From the NCBI GenBank assembly GCA_963747715.1, contig CAVVGB010000001.1, positions 225,686 through 289,685 on the forward strand: a stretch of DNA of 64,000 nucleotides. Direction: 5' to 3'. The notes under the pieces are model-generated. The model was given only the letters and a program-made list of their open reading frames with translations. It searched no databases and had not been told where the DNA came from. Position numbers and translations under genes: made by a program. The DNA is from CAVVGB01 sp963747715 (GTDB lineage Bacteria > Actinomycetota > Thermoleophilia > Gaiellales > Gaiellaceae). Within the stretch, counting starts at the first letter, position 1; each line of letters opens with the position of its first letter. Of the stretch, positions 23,038-34,837 are shown one piece after another.

Positions 23038-24436
23038 ATGGTGACCAACGTGGATGGTGAAGCGCTCGCCAGCGATCTCCAGGGACGCGTGCGGGGACCG
23101 CTGCTGATGCCGGCCGAAGCTGGCTACGACGAGGCGCGGTCGGTCTGGAACGCGATGATCGATCGCCGCCCGGCGCTCATCGTCCGGTGTCTCGGCGTGG
23201 CCGACGTGATGGCGTGCGTCGACGTCGCCCGGCGGCGCGGCGTGCCGCATCTGCATCAAGGGTGGTGGCCACAACATCGCCGGACTGGCGGTGCGCGACG
23301 GCGGCCTGCTGCTCGACATGTCGCTGATGCGCGGCGTCTGGGTCGACGCGCAGCAGCGGCTGGCCCGGGCGCAGGCCGGCTGCCTGCTGGGCGACGTCGA
23401 CCGCGAGACGCAGGTGCACGGCCTGGCCGCCGTGCTCGGCTTCGTCTCGAACACCGGGTGCGCCGGCCTGACGCTCGGCGGCGGGTTCGGCTACCTGACC
23501 CGCCGCTTCGGCTGGACCAGCGACAACCTGACGGCCGATCGACCTCGTCACCGCCGACGGCCGGCTGGTGCGCGCGTCGGAGCGCGAGAACAGCGATCTG
23601 TTCTGGGCGCTGCGCGGCGGCGGCGGCAACTTCGGCGTCGCCACCGGCTTCGACTACGCGCTGCATCCGGTCGGCCCGGAGATCGTCGGCGGGGCGATCG
23701 CCTGGCGCGGCGAGGATGCCGAGGCGGTGCTGGAGATGTATCGCACCGTGGCGACCGATGCGCCGCGCGAGCTGACGTGCGTCGCCGCCCTTGCGCCTGG
23801 CGCCGCCGGCGCCGTGGCTCGCCAAGGAGGTGCACGGCAAGTCCGATCGTCGCGTTGTTCGTCTGCTATTCGGGGCCGGTGGACGAAGGCGAGCGGCTGA
23901 TCGCGAAGCATCAAGGCGTTTGGCCGGCCGGTTGGCGACGTGGTGCAGCGACGCACCTACGTCTCGCAGCAGACGCTGCTCGACGCGACGCAGCCCAAGG
24001 GGCGGCGCTACTACTGGAAATCGGAGTACCTGCGCCGGCTGGAGCCCGGCCTGTTCGCCGGCGCCATCGCGCATGCCCGGCGAATCGCGTCGCCGCACTC
24101 GGCGATTCTCATCTTTCCGCTCGACGGCGCCGTCAACGAGCGGGCCGGACGATCACTCGGCGGTGGGCAATCGCGACGCCGCTGCGGTGATCAACATCGC
24201 CGCCGCCTGGGAGCGCGCCGACGACGATGCGGCGCAGATCGCCTGGGCACGTGAGGCGTGGAGCCGACCTGCGACAGTTCTCGACCGGCGGCACCTACAT
24301 CAACTTCCTGACCGAGGACGAAGGCGACGATCGGACGCGCGCGGCGTTCAGGTCGAACTACGCCCGCCTTTCCGAGGCGAAGCGGGCGTGGGATCCGGAG
24401 AACCTGTTCCGCGCGAACAAGAACATCCCGGCCTGA
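23038..24436 (+). CDS. Berberine-bridge-type FAD-binding oxidoreductase, frameshifted
   Basis: About 462 residues. The FAD-binding part has ICIKGGGHNIAGLAVRDGG, where the His is at the usual 8-alpha-histidyl position. It is followed by NTGCAGLTLGGGFGYLTRRF, where the Cys six residues before GGG matches the 6-S-cysteinyl position of bicovalent flavoproteins, and by LFWALRGGGGNFGVATGF. The C-terminal BBE motif is YARLSEAKRAWDPENLFRANKNI. Such enzymes oxidise sugars, alkaloids or polyketides with O2. The substrate is unknown and no export signal is seen. Frame breaks near 23,257, 23,547, 23,807, 23,855, 23,910, 24,147, 24,262 and others are mostly doubled bases before atc or gac codons. Confidence 0.85.
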
Positions 24437-24550
24437 TCCCCGGGTTCGGCCCACCTCTGCGGTTACGCAGACGCGTTCGTCGCGAGCCCCGGCAGCGTTG
24501 TCTCATCCAGGAGCCGGTCCCGCCTTCGGGATCGGTTCGTGGAGGGACGC

Positions 24551-25592
24551 ATGCCGCTGCATTCCTACGGAGTGCTCAAGGGAAAGGCGATCGAGGTCCG
24601 GCTGGGCGCGGGTCAATCGCCGCACTACCAGGTGCGCCTGGTCGACGACACCACCGACTACCGCATCGCCATCAACGTGAAGTCGCAGCTCGCCGCCGTC
24701 GGAGCTGGAGTTCATCGTCCTGGAGCGCTTCCAGCATCCGATTACCGCAGTGGTCGGAGCGACTCGCGCTCTGGGCTTCACCCGGCTGCCGAGCGGACCG
24801 GGCACGGGCGCGCTCGATTTCATCCGCGGCAACCTCTTCGACCGCACGAAGATGCGCCCGCTGCCGTTCAGCGTGCCCGGCTTCGACAACGACCTCAACG
24901 AGAAGATCGATCGCGTGATGCAGCGCGCGGTGGGCGACGAGACGGGCGCTGGTCTACGCCTTCGGCGAGCGCTGGGGGCCTGAGCCGGGCAAGAAGGACA
25001 AGTACTTCGGGTTCCTGCCCGGGCAACGGCATCCACGACATCCACATGAACCAGGGGAACTCCGGCCGGTTCGTCGGCGACGACGGCGTGTATCAGGACG
25101 GGGGAGTGCTGGTGCACTTTCCCGATCAGCACGAATGGATTGCGATCTTCCTGAAGTTCCAGTCACAGTCGTGGCACACCGACGATCGCACCGGCCACGC
25201 GCTGACCACTCCGGTCCCGCCGCCGCCTGGCCCGCCGCCGCCCGAGCCGCCGTCGCCGACCCACGACGAGCCGAATGGACTGGTGCGCATCGTGGCGGCG
25301 CTGGTGAACTCGGTGAAGTCGCCCGAGCAAGAGGTGGTCACGCTGCATCAACACCGCGCCGCACGACGTGTCGCTGGAGGGCTGGGCGCTGCTCGACACG
25401 CAGAAGGCGCGGCTGCCGTTGAAGGGCACGCTCCGCCCCGGCGCGACGACGACGGTGTCGCTGTCGCCGCCGCTGGCGCTGTCGAACAAGGGCGGCGTGA
25501 TCACGGTGGTCGACGACAAGGGACTCAAGGTCCACGGCGTGGCCTATACCAGGGAGCAGGCTCGCGAGCCGGGGTGGACGCTGGTGTTCTGA
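24551..25592 (+). CDS. DUF2278 protein with a C-terminal lamin-tail-like domain
   Basis: Start at 24,551 after GGAGGGACGC. The DUF2278 (YukJ-like) domain covers about residues 1-215: MPLHSYGVLKGKAIEVRLG, SPHYQVRLVDDTTDYRIAIN, LDFIRGNLFDRTKMRPLP, GIHDIHMNQGNSGRF. A proline-rich hinge (PPPPGPPPPEPPSP-like) links to a beta domain with VSLEGWALLDTQKARLPLKG and KGGVITVVDDKGLKVHGVAY, which resembles a lamin-tail/LTD fold. The function of the family is unknown; an association with DNA or extracellular matrix is only a guess from the LTD part. Frame breaks near 24,703, 24,952, 25,020 and 25,350. Confidence 0.78.
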
Positions 25593-25594
25593 GG

Positions 25595-27317
25595 TCAGGT
25601 CCGGTGGACGATTTTTCCGTCCACCATCGTCAGCACGGATCGGATTTGCTTGATCTCTTCGTCAGGCACCGAGAAGTAGTCGCGGTCGAGCACGGCGAGA
25701 TCGGCGAGCCTGCCAGGTTCGATCGAGCCGAGCCGGTCTTCCATCCGGAGGTGCCAGGCGCTCTCGCGGGTCCGGAGACGAAGCGCCTGCTCGCGCGTGA
25801 GCTGTTCGCCGGGGTTGACCTGCTGCCCGTACGAGTTCACGCCGGTGACGACGTAATGAAGGTGCAGCCACGGGTTCAGCGGCGATATGTGGGTGGCGTT
25901 GCTGAACAGGCTCTTGTGGATCGGGTGCTGATTGATGGTTCGGTAGGCGTGACCCACGACGGTCGGATTGTTGGAGTTGACCCAGTTGTTCGATGACAGC
26001 TGTATGCTGCAGCCGAGCCCGTTCAGCCGGTCCAGCAGGCCAGCCGTCACCCACCCGACCCCGCTTCCGAGGATGTTCACGTTCCAGCGCAGGCCGGTGA
26101 TGTCGATTTCCTTGTTGACGGATTCAAGCTGCTCGACCAGTTGCGTCAAGCCCGCCAGGTTCGACGCGTCGTTGTCGCAACGCCAGCCCGCCTGCGCGAC
26201 GAGGCGTTGCGCCGCACGCGTCTGCTCGACGGCGGCAGCGGGCGCGGGCCATTCGCCGATGCCGCCGGTGCGCAGCATGTCGTCGCCGAAGTACGGCAGC
26301 GCGTTCCTGAGGTATTCCTTCAGCATCGCGTTGTCGTCCAGCTCTGCGAAGGCCGTGAAGTCCATCTGCACCCGCATCGACATCCGACCTTCGTTGTGGA
26401 CCGCATTCCAGGGGTCGCGCGACCGGTAGGGATCGACGTTCGCCGACCCCTGACGCGGATGCAGCGGTCCGAGCGCGTAGATGGTCGACTTGTCGAGCCA
26501 GGCCGTCAGGCCGAGGCTCGTCGAGTACGCCATCGTGCGCAGCGCGTTCCGCTTCCTGTCCTCGAACGTCTGCAGCCGCCGTAGCAGGTAGAGCGTGCTC
26601 GTGGACGGACCACCCTTCGCGGTGGACGCAGCGATGGCTCCGGCGTCCGAGACGTTCACCTTGATGTAGTCCGGGTGGAGCGGTGGCGCGGCGTCGGCTG
26701 CGTCGAAGAACCGTTTGCCCAGCGTGTTCGTCGCGGCCACTCCGTTGAAGCCCTGGTAGAGGAGCACGGGCCGGTCGCGAACGGCGTCGTCCAGCTCGCT
26801 CAGCGTCGGCATGCGGTGCTCGGCCCAGAGGTTGGTGTTCGCGGCGCCAATCGCGGTGATCCACTGGCCCTCGGGGACGGTCTTCCTGTGCCCGGCCAGT
26901 ACTTCCTGGACCCCTCGAATCGTGCCCGCGCTCTCGACGTCCAGCGCGTGGTAGCCGACGCGATCGGCCGTATCCAGGCCGTGGAGGTGGCTGTCGATGA
27001 GCCCCGGCACGACCGTCCGGCCGCGAAGATCGACGATCTGCGTCGCCGGATGGCGTGTTGCGCGGCGCCACGTTGCCGACCGCCGCGAAGCGTCCGTTGC
27101 GGACAGTCACCGTGCTGGCGATGGTGTTTCGCGCGTCCATCGTGTGAATGCGTCCGTTCACGAGAACGACGTCGGACAAGGGCCCACCCGCGGGAGGTGC
27201 AGTCTGCGGCACCTGCGCGGCCCCTGTGTCGCCAGCCGCCATCGAGCCGGTCGTCGCGGCTATGCCGGCGCCGGTGGTCCTGGCGAGAAAAGATCGACGC
27301 GAGACTGTGGACGGCAT
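25595..27317 (-). CDS. Tat-exported amidohydrolase (YtcJ-like), one consensus frameshift
   Basis: About 570 residues. The leader is twin-arginine (VSRRSFLARTTGAGIAATTG). The metal-dependent hydrolase starts with DVVLVNGRIHTMDARNTIAS. After a break near 27,057, GLIDSHLHGLDTADRVGYHA carries the HxH metal ligands. The barrel continues with WITAIGAANTNLWAEHRMP and ends ESAWHLRMEDRLGSIEPGRL, then ADLAVLDRDYFSVP, the usual amidohydrolase-3 closing. It hydrolyses an amide, ester or carbamate in the periplasm; the substrate is not known. It follows the GRWEG-family gene at 8 bp on the same strand, so the two form an operon. Confidence 0.87.
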
Positions 27318-27324
27318 CGAGCGA

Positions 27325-28118
27325 TCAGCGGCCCGGGCGTTGGCCGGCCTGCTCGGCGAAGAACTTGCGCATCCAGGGGCTGTTTTCCTGGCAGATGTAT
27401 TCCTGGATCTCGCCCTTCTCGTCCCAGACGATGTCGAAGCCGATCGTCCAGGCCTCGGTGTAGGCGCCCGGATCGTCGATCGTGGCCTCGTAGCGCAGGG
27501 TGTAGAGATCCTTGCGCGTGAAGCGCTCGACCAGGTGCAGGCGATCGGTGTGTGGATCGCCCACCATGTCGATCCAGCTGCCCTCGTTGAAGCCGACGAC
27601 GTCCACCACCAGCGTGTCGCCTTCCCAGCGCCCGACGGAGTGTCCCAGCCAGGTCGGCTGGAGCTGGTCCGCGTCGGGGTGCGGCCGTCCGTCCATGTGG
27701 ATCACCCGCCAGATGTGGGTGCCGCCCTCGTAGATCATCACGATCCGCTTCTGCTGCGGCAGCTGCAGGATCTCCATCGGGAAGGGCGTCGTCATCAGCC
27801 GCGGTCCCGACGGCGGCATGCAGTAGCCCTGCGGGTCGTACTTCGACAGCGCTGCGCGGCGTTCCATCGCAATCCGGCGCGCCCACGGTTGATACGGGAT
27901 CTCCTTGTGCGAGAGGAGTAGCGTCTTGTAGTCCTGGAACTGGGTCAGGTGCCAGTAGCCCTTGTTCGGCTCGGTCGGCCCGAGGTTCGGCGTGCCGTCG
28001 GCCAGCCGCGGCGCCGGCGGGATAGGGCTTGGCGCGGCAGCCGCGGCACGGGGTTGACCTGGGCCGTGGCGGTCGCGGCGCAGACGATCGCGCCCAGCAG
28101 CCAGAGGGTGAGGCGCAC
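27325..28118 (-). CDS. Secreted acidobacterial GRWEG-family protein (paralogue 1)
   Basis: A GTG start at 28,118 gives the signal peptide VRLTLWLLGAIVCAATATAQ. The mature part opens PRLADGTPNLGPTEPNKGYW and carries the family core VGRWEGDTLVVDVVGFNEGS, RLHLVERFTRKDLYTLRYEA and TIDDPGAYTEAW. One break lies near 28,040. Four further members lie at 32,099, 40,770, 41,808 and 42,632. Members share a PDG(Q/R)P(N/D)L opening, a (R)GRWEG(D/N)(T/S)LV core and an RPW(T/S) ending. No catalytic motif is known to me. The pairing with a downstream exported amidohydrolase suggests a periplasmic or outer-envelope role. Confidence 0.75.
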
Positions 28119-28173
28119 GGACGGAGATTACCACCGCTGCTAACCACAGCCGGCCAGGCCCGTAATAAGGGGT

Positions 28174-29054
28174 ATGACGCATCCCGCCCTGACCGCTGCC
28201 ATCGTCGCCTGGCTGTTGCTGGCTCCCGCCGTGACCTGGGCGCAGGCGCCGGTTGCTCCCTCCGCCCCGGTCGCGCCATCTGGCGCCCCTGGCTCCGGTC
28301 CAGCCGTTGAGCGATGCCGAACGAGCCGCCCTCGAGGCCGGCGGGGCCCCGCGCGTCCGCCAGGACCTCTACCGGATCCTCCGCCAGTACCCGCCGTCCC
28401 TGGGCGAGGTGATTCAGCGCGACCCGTCGCTGCTCGACCGCGCCGACTACCTGGCGCCGTATCCGCTGCTCGCCGGGTTCCTGGCACAGCACCCCGAGGT
28501 GCGCCGCAGCCCCGACTACTACTTCGGCAGCGTTTCGTACCGCACCGTCACGCCGCAGGAGCGGGCGCTGGATCTCTTCGAGGAGGTGATGGCCGGCGCC
28601 GCCGCCCTGACGGCGTTCTGCGTCTTCGTGAGCCTGCTGGTCTGGGTGATTCGCACCGTCGTCGATCATCGCCGCTGGCTGCGGCAGTCGCGCGTGCAGG
28701 TCGAGGTGCACACCAAGCTGCTGGATCGCCTGACCAGCAACGACGACCTGCTGGCCTATGCGCAGACGCCGGCCGGCAGCCGTTTTCTCGGAGTCGGCGC
28801 CGCTCGACCTCGGCGCGCACGCGCCCGCCGCCCCGCTGGGACGTATCATCTGGTCGGTGCAGGCGGGCGTCGTGCTGATCGTCCTCGGCCTCGGGCTCTG
28901 GGTTGCGCAGTGGAGCCTGATCGATGAAGTGCGGCAGGGCTTCAAGCTGATTGCCACGGTGGCGGCGTCGCTCGGCGTCGGCTTCGTCGCGTCCGCGGCA
29001 GTGGCCTACATGGTGTCGTCTCGCGTCGGCCTGATACCGTCCCGGCAGTCATGA
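28174..29054 (+). CDS. Membrane protein with two TM helices, upstream of an ECF operon
   Basis: Start at 28,174 (MTHPALTAAIVAWLLLAPAV, a signal peptide followed by an Ala/Pro-rich stretch). After a break near 28,300 the protein runs PLSDAERAALEAGG, IQRDPSLLDRADYLAPYPLL, then one helix (GAAALTAFCVFVSLLVWVI), a charged loop (RRWLRQSRVQVEVHTKLLDR) and, after a break near 28,797, a helix (VQAGVVLIVLGLGLWVAQW) and a final one (LGVGFVASAAVAYMVSSR). I do not recognise the family. Its stop overlaps the ATG of the sigma factor (ATGA), so the three genes are coupled. It may be a sensor or signalling component for the sigma/anti-sigma pair. Confidence 0.65.
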
Positions 29055-29627
29055 CGCTGCTCCGCATGCCGCCGATGGCTGAGGCCGAGCCGCTGACGGC
29101 CGCGACCGCCGATCACGCGCTGATGATGGGGGAGGAGGCGTTCAGGGCCTTCTACGAGCTGACGGCGCGAGGCCTGTGGGCCTATCTCTCGCGAATCAGC
29201 GGCGACCGGCGGCTGGCGGACGACCTGCTGCAGGAGGCGTACTACCGGTTGCTGCGCTCGAACGTCGCCTTCGAAAGCGACGATCACCGGCGCAATTACC
29301 TCTATCGCATCGCCACCAACCTGGTGCGCGACGACCGGCGCCGGCCGCGGGCGGACGCGGCCAGCGGCGCCGAGATGGAGCAGGCGCCGGCCAGCCGACG
29401 GCGCTGGCGGCGCCGAAGCGCGCGCCGCGCAGCGGCTCGACATCACGCGCGCCATGAGCCAGTTGAAGCCGCGCGAGCGCAGCCTGTTGTGGCTGGCCTA
29501 CGTGCAGGGCTGCAGCTACGCGGAGATCGCGGACGCGGTGGGCGTCAGGCCCTCCAGCCTGAAGTCGCTGCTCTTTCGCGCCCGCCGCCGATTCGCGGCG
29601 ATGCTCGAGCAGGGAGGCCGCAAGTGA
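29051..29627 (+). CDS. ECF sigma factor, one consensus frameshift
   Basis: About 190 residues. Region 2: FRAFYELTARGLWAYLSRIS, DDLLQEAYYRLLRSNVAF, RNYLYRIATNLVRDDRRRP. After a break near 29,395, region 4: MSQLKPRERSLLWLAYVQGC, SYAEIADAVGVRPSSLKSLL. It directs RNA polymerase to a stress or envelope regulon. Its stop overlaps the GTG of the next gene (GTGA), the standard arrangement of an ECF sigma factor with its anti-sigma factor. Confidence 0.9.
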
Positions 29628-30161
29628 CCGCGCACGAGTGCCCGCGCGAGGCAGAGGTCGCGGCGGCGGTCCGTCAGCGCGCCTGGCGGACCGAGGACGA
29701 GGACGTGCGGCGCCACGTCGAACACTGCGCAGTCTGCGCCGAGGTGGCGACGGTGTGCGAGGCGCTGGCGGAGGAGCGCGACGCGCTGCGGCGCGCGCCC
29801 GGCCGCGACAATCCGGCGCTGCCGTCCGCCGGTCAGGTCTGGCATCGCGCGACGCTGCGCGCGCGGGCGGAGGGCCTGCAGTCGGCGTCCCGGTCGCTGG
29901 TGTGGGCGTACGGGATCGCGGGCGCCGCCGTGGCTGGCCTGACCGCGGCGTTGGTCGGCGCGTTCTGGCCGACCGTCGTGGGCACGTTGAGGCGCATGGC
30001 GTGGATGGCGCCGGCGCCGCCGCTCGTGGCCGGTGATTTCGGCGGCTGGGTGAACGCCACGCTTCAGACCGGCTTGCCGTTCGTCGTAGTCGTCGGCGTA
30101 TGTCTGGCGGCTGGCGACGGTGGCGGTGTATCTGGCGGTGCGCGGCGATCAGAAGCTGTAA
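29624..30161 (+). CDS. Zinc-binding anti-sigma factor
   Basis: A GTG start overlapping the sigma stop. The N-terminal ZAS motif H-x3-C-x2-C is seen in VRRHVEHCAVCAEV; the next 60 residues are charged and helical. One clear transmembrane helix (AYGIAGAAVAGLTAALVGAF) is near the middle and a second hydrophobic stretch (GLPFVVVVGVCLA) is near the end, with VYLAVRGDQKL last after a break near 30,112. This matches a membrane anti-sigma factor that holds the preceding sigma factor until a signal arrives. The second hydrophobic segment is unusual. Confidence 0.82.
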
Positions 30162-30162
30162 C

Positions 30163-30198
30163 GAGAGGCTCCAGGCCACAGGCCCCGGGCTTCAGGAG
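30163..30198. repeat. Degenerate heptamer array (AGGCTCC type)
   Basis: Five 7-bp units (aggctcc, aggccac, aggcccc, gggcttc, aggagct) fill the gap between convergent genes, abutting both stop codons. It is too short for a clear hairpin; it matches the other arrays in period and core. Confidence 0.7.
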
Positions 30199-31038
30199 CT
30201 AAGAGCCGGCGATGAACTTGGCCAGTTCCTCGTTTTCGGGGAAGCGCTCCAGCAGCTCGCGGGCCACCGGCACAGCCTCGGCGCGCTTGCCCTCGCGCAT
30301 CAGCATCTCCCACAAGGCGAAATCGGCTTCGACCTCGCTGTAGAAGTCACTGGCCGCGGCGGCGGCCTCGCGCATCCCGCGCAAGCCGCGATCGCGGCTG
30401 CCGCCGCCCATGACCCACCGCGTCCCCCACGGCACATGCTTGCCGATGACGTATTCCATCCACGCCTGGGCCACCTGCGCGCGGACGTGGTCCGGATTCT
30501 TGGCCAGCACTTGCTCGAGCAGCTTCTTGGCCTCCCAGTACTCGTCCCATCCGGTTTTTTTTCCCACGGTGCTGAGCTGCAGGAAGAGGTAGGACGTGTC
30601 CATCTTCGCCAGGTAGTACATCGCCTGTTCGTCGCCCGGCGCTTCGGCCAGCCGCTGCTGCGCCGCGGCGCGGCCGCGCTTGATCTCGGCGAAGAACACC
30701 TCGAGCAGCGGCGGACAGGCCTTGCACGCGGCCATCGCCACCTTGCGGTCCTTGCCGGTCCCGGAGGCTCTCCGGATCTGGAAGTGGAGCGCCGAGGTCC
30801 GCAGCTCGAAGGCGGCGAGATCCGACGGCGTCTGCACGATCAACTGCAGGGCCTGATCGGCCGCGGCAGGGAACTTGGAGGTGTAGAAGAGGTGCTGCGC
30901 GGCCTCCAGCGGCGTCGCGACGGAGTCGGCATCGAGGCGCCCCGCCCACGGGCTGATCCACACCGCCAGCATCGCGGCTGCTCCGACGGCCCAACGGCTC
31001 GCGCCCATGGACCATTGTGCGCTCACGCTCTTCCGCAC
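30199..31038 (-). CDS. Secreted TPR-like helical protein
   Basis: An intact 279-residue protein. A signal peptide (WAVGAAAMLAVWISPWAG) follows a possible internal start (MGASRWAVG at 31,008). The rest is helical, TPR-like: ATPLEAAQHLFYTSKFPAAA near 42, EQAMYYLAKMDTSYLFLQLS near 140, AEAVPVARELLERFPENEEL near the end. One CKACP pair is present. It probably binds protein partners in the periplasm. No family name can be given. It has no frame break, unlike most neighbours of similar length. Confidence 0.7.
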   Translation of the reverse strand: MRKSVSAQWSMGASRWAVGAAAMLAVWISPWAGRLDADSVATPLEAAQHLFYTSKFPAAADQALQLIVQTPSDLAAFELRTSALHFQIRRASGTGKDRKVAMAACKACPPLLEVFFAEIKRGRAAAQQRLAEAPGDEQAMYYLAKMDTSYLFLQLSTVGKKTGWDEYWEAKKLLEQVLAKNPDHVRAQVAQAWMEYVIGKHVPWGTRWVMGGGSRDRGLRGMREAAAAASDFYSEVEADFALWEMLMREGKRAEAVPVARELLERFPENEELAKFIAGS

Positions 31039-31089
31039 GCCATGCTTATCGGCTCCAGCTCGTCCCTGTTTCCCCAGGCGCTTTAGCCG

Positions 31090-32094
31090 CTATTCGGCCG
31101 TTTTCCAGTGGACCTCGTCGAAACGCACGGCCTCGGTGGGCTTGTGGGCGATGTGCTTCGCGATTTGCTTGGCGTGAAAGCGGCCGTTCTCGATGAACCA
31201 GCGGTTGGTCAGATACCCGCCGCACACCGTGCCGGCAAGATATAGGCCGGGCCGGCTGCTCTCGAACGAGGCTTCGTCCACGACCGGCGTCCGGTAGAGG
31301 TCGTCGCCGATCCGGATGCCGAGTGATTCCAGGAAGGTGTAGTCCGGATGGTAGCCGGTCATCGCCAGCACCCAGTCGTTGGCCAGCTCCTGGATCCCCT
31401 CGGGCGTCCGGACGACCAGGTTGCGCTCGGTGATGCGATCCACCACGGTGTTGAAGAACGCCTTGATGCTGCCTTCCTTGATCCGGTTCTCCAGATCCGG
31501 CTTGATCCAGTACTTCACGTTGCCGTGAATCTCGGGGCCGCGGACGATCAGCGTGACCTCGGCGCCGTGACGATAGCAGTCGAGTGCGGCCTTGGCGGCC
31601 GAATTCTTGGCGCCGATGATCGCCACCTTCTGCTGCACGTACCCGTAGGGCTCGCGGTAGTAGTGGGTGACCTTCGGCAGGTCCTCGCCCGGCACGTTCA
31701 GCCGGTTCGGCAGATCGAAGAAGCCGGTGGCAATCACCACGTGGCGAGCGGGCCGCTCGGCCTTCTCGGTCACCACCACGAACTGGCCTTTCTCGCCCCG
31801 CACTTCCGACACGCGTTCGTAGAGGCACACCGCGATCTCCTCGCGCGCCGCCACGCCGCGGTAGTACTCGAGGCCCTCTTCACGCGTGGGCTTGTAGCCC
31901 TGGACGGCGAATGGGTGTCCGCCGATTTCGATCAGGTCGGGGGTGGAGAAGAACTCCATCCGCGCCGGGTAGCCGACGATCGAGTTGACCAGCGCGCCCT
32001 TGTCGACGACCAGCGCTGACAGCCCCTCGCGGCGCGCCTCGATGGCGCAGGCCAGGCCCACCGGGCCGGCGCCGATGATCACGACGTCGTGCAT
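31090..32094 (-). CDS. ypdA: YpdA-like FAD/NADPH disulfide reductase
   Basis: An intact 334-residue flavoprotein. FAD site: DVVIIGAGPVGLACAIEARR. YpdA marks: IVGYPARMEFFSTPDLIEIG. NADPH site: VAIIGAKNSAAKAALDCYRH. The C-terminal FAD motif is GLYLAGTVCGGYLTNRWFIE. No CxxC redox motif is present, which distinguishes YpdA from thioredoxin reductase. YpdA reduces bacillithiol disulfide with NADPH, so the organism may make bacillithiol; no bsh gene is in the window. It starts 4 bp after the GRWEG paralogue at 32,099 and 1 kb after the ABC-F gene, all on one strand. Confidence 0.88.
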   Translation of the reverse strand: MHDVVIIGAGPVGLACAIEARREGLSALVVDKGALVNSIVGYPARMEFFSTPDLIEIGGHPFAVQGYKPTREEGLEYYRGVAAREEIAVCLYERVSEVRGEKGQFVVVTEKAERPARHVVIATGFFDLPNRLNVPGEDLPKVTHYYREPYGYVQQKVAIIGAKNSAAKAALDCYRHGAEVTLIVRGPEIHGNVKYWIKPDLENRIKEGSIKAFFNTVVDRITERNLVVRTPEGIQELANDWVLAMTGYHPDYTFLESLGIRIGDDLYRTPVVDEASFESSRPGLYLAGTVCGGYLTNRWFIENGRFHAKQIAKHIAHKPTEAVRFDEVHWKTAE

Positions 32095-32098
32095 GGAG

Positions 32099-33181
32099 TT
32101 AACGGGGCGCCGGTGGCGTGCGCGGCTCGTTGGGGTGCGCGGCCCGATACGCCCGCTCCGCACGCGACGTGCTGATGAAGTCGCGGATGGTGCGATTGCC
32201 CTCGTGGCAGGCGTACTCCCACCACTCGTACTCCGGGGTCAGCTTCAGGGGGAACCGCGCCGTCCATGGGCGCGTGTAGACCACCGGGTCCGCGGTCGTG
32301 ATCTCGTAGGTGATCGTGTCGGGGCTGATGCGCGTCAGCCGCTCGACCATCCGCATGCCCGGGCTGGTCGGAATGCGGTTGCCGGGCGGCGCGCCCAGGA
32401 TGCCGAAGTTCATCGAGGCGGTGCGGCCGTTGAAGTTGCCGGTCTCGATCACCAGCGTGTTGCCCTCCCAGCGCCCGCGCGAATCGCCCATCCAGTTCTG
32501 GAACGCCGCCGGCAGCGCCCGCCGGCCGTCGGTCGGGATGATGCGGTCCTCGTGCACCATTTCCAGGCTCAGGACGACGTAGCCGGGCGACTGGTAGATG
32601 TCCATGCCGCCGTTGTAGCGGAACGGAAACATCGACGCCGGCAGCCCGCGGGTGATGCAGCGGTCCCAGGTGTCGAAGTCTTCCGGCGCGTCGAAGGCCT
32701 GGTCCTCATCCGCGGACAGCGACCAGCTGCTCTTCATCAGCGCGCTGAGGCGCTTGCCCTCGGCGGTCAGCTCCGGCAGCCGGCCGTTCGGCGGATCCAC
32801 GATCAGCGAGGTCTGCCGTTGCGGTGTGCCCGGGTCGGTGACGCCGGTGCGCAGCGCCGCGCCGAAATCGCCCGAGGAGATGGCATCGCGATAGGCGTTG
32901 CCGCGACCCGCGGCCTGCTTGAGGCGGGCCGCCATTTCCTCCTCGGTCCAGAACGCCTTGGCGCCCAGCGCCTCGTCACGCTGGAGCGGCGTGCCCATCA
33001 GGTGTGTCACCGGCCAGCGCCCTTCGAGGTCCGGCTCGCCCCATGGCGTCTTCGGGGCGGTCCAGCCGCCGGCGTGCGTCTCGGCCGGCGCCTGGCCGGT
33101 GACCGCAATCGGAAGGGCCGCGGCGGCGAACGCCGCCACCAGTGCGATCACCCGACACACGGCCGGAAGCCGCGACCTCAT
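32099..33181 (-). CDS. Secreted GRWEG-family protein (paralogue 2)
   Basis: An intact 360-residue member. Signal peptide RSRLPAVCRVIALVAAFAAA; mature start near QAPAETHAGGWTAPKTPWGE, PDLEGRW. Further family marks are QRQTSLIVDPPNGRLPELTA, RCITRGLPASMFPFRYNGGM, DSRGRWEGNTLVIETGNFNG, MRMVERLTRISPDTITYEIT and YTRPWTARFPL. It starts directly after the ABC-F stop and ends 4 bp before ypdA. The family is frequent in Acidobacteria, usually unnamed. Genome neighbours here are housekeeping and give no functional clue. Confidence 0.78.
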   Translation of the reverse strand: MRSRLPAVCRVIALVAAFAAAALPIAVTGQAPAETHAGGWTAPKTPWGEPDLEGRWPVTHLMGTPLQRDEALGAKAFWTEEEMAARLKQAAGRGNAYRDAISSGDFGAALRTGVTDPGTPQRQTSLIVDPPNGRLPELTAEGKRLSALMKSSWSLSADEDQAFDAPEDFDTWDRCITRGLPASMFPFRYNGGMDIYQSPGYVVLSLEMVHEDRIIPTDGRRALPAAFQNWMGDSRGRWEGNTLVIETGNFNGRTASMNFGILGAPPGNRIPTSPGMRMVERLTRISPDTITYEITTADPVVYTRPWTARFPLKLTPEYEWWEYACHEGNRTIRDFISTSRAERAYRAAHPNEPRTPPAPR

Positions 33182-33182
33182 C

Positions 33183-34787
<1,605 letters not shown>

Positions 34788-34837
34788 GAGTGGTCCTGCT
34801 GAAGAGAGTCCCCCGAGGGGAACTTCCTATCGTAGCA

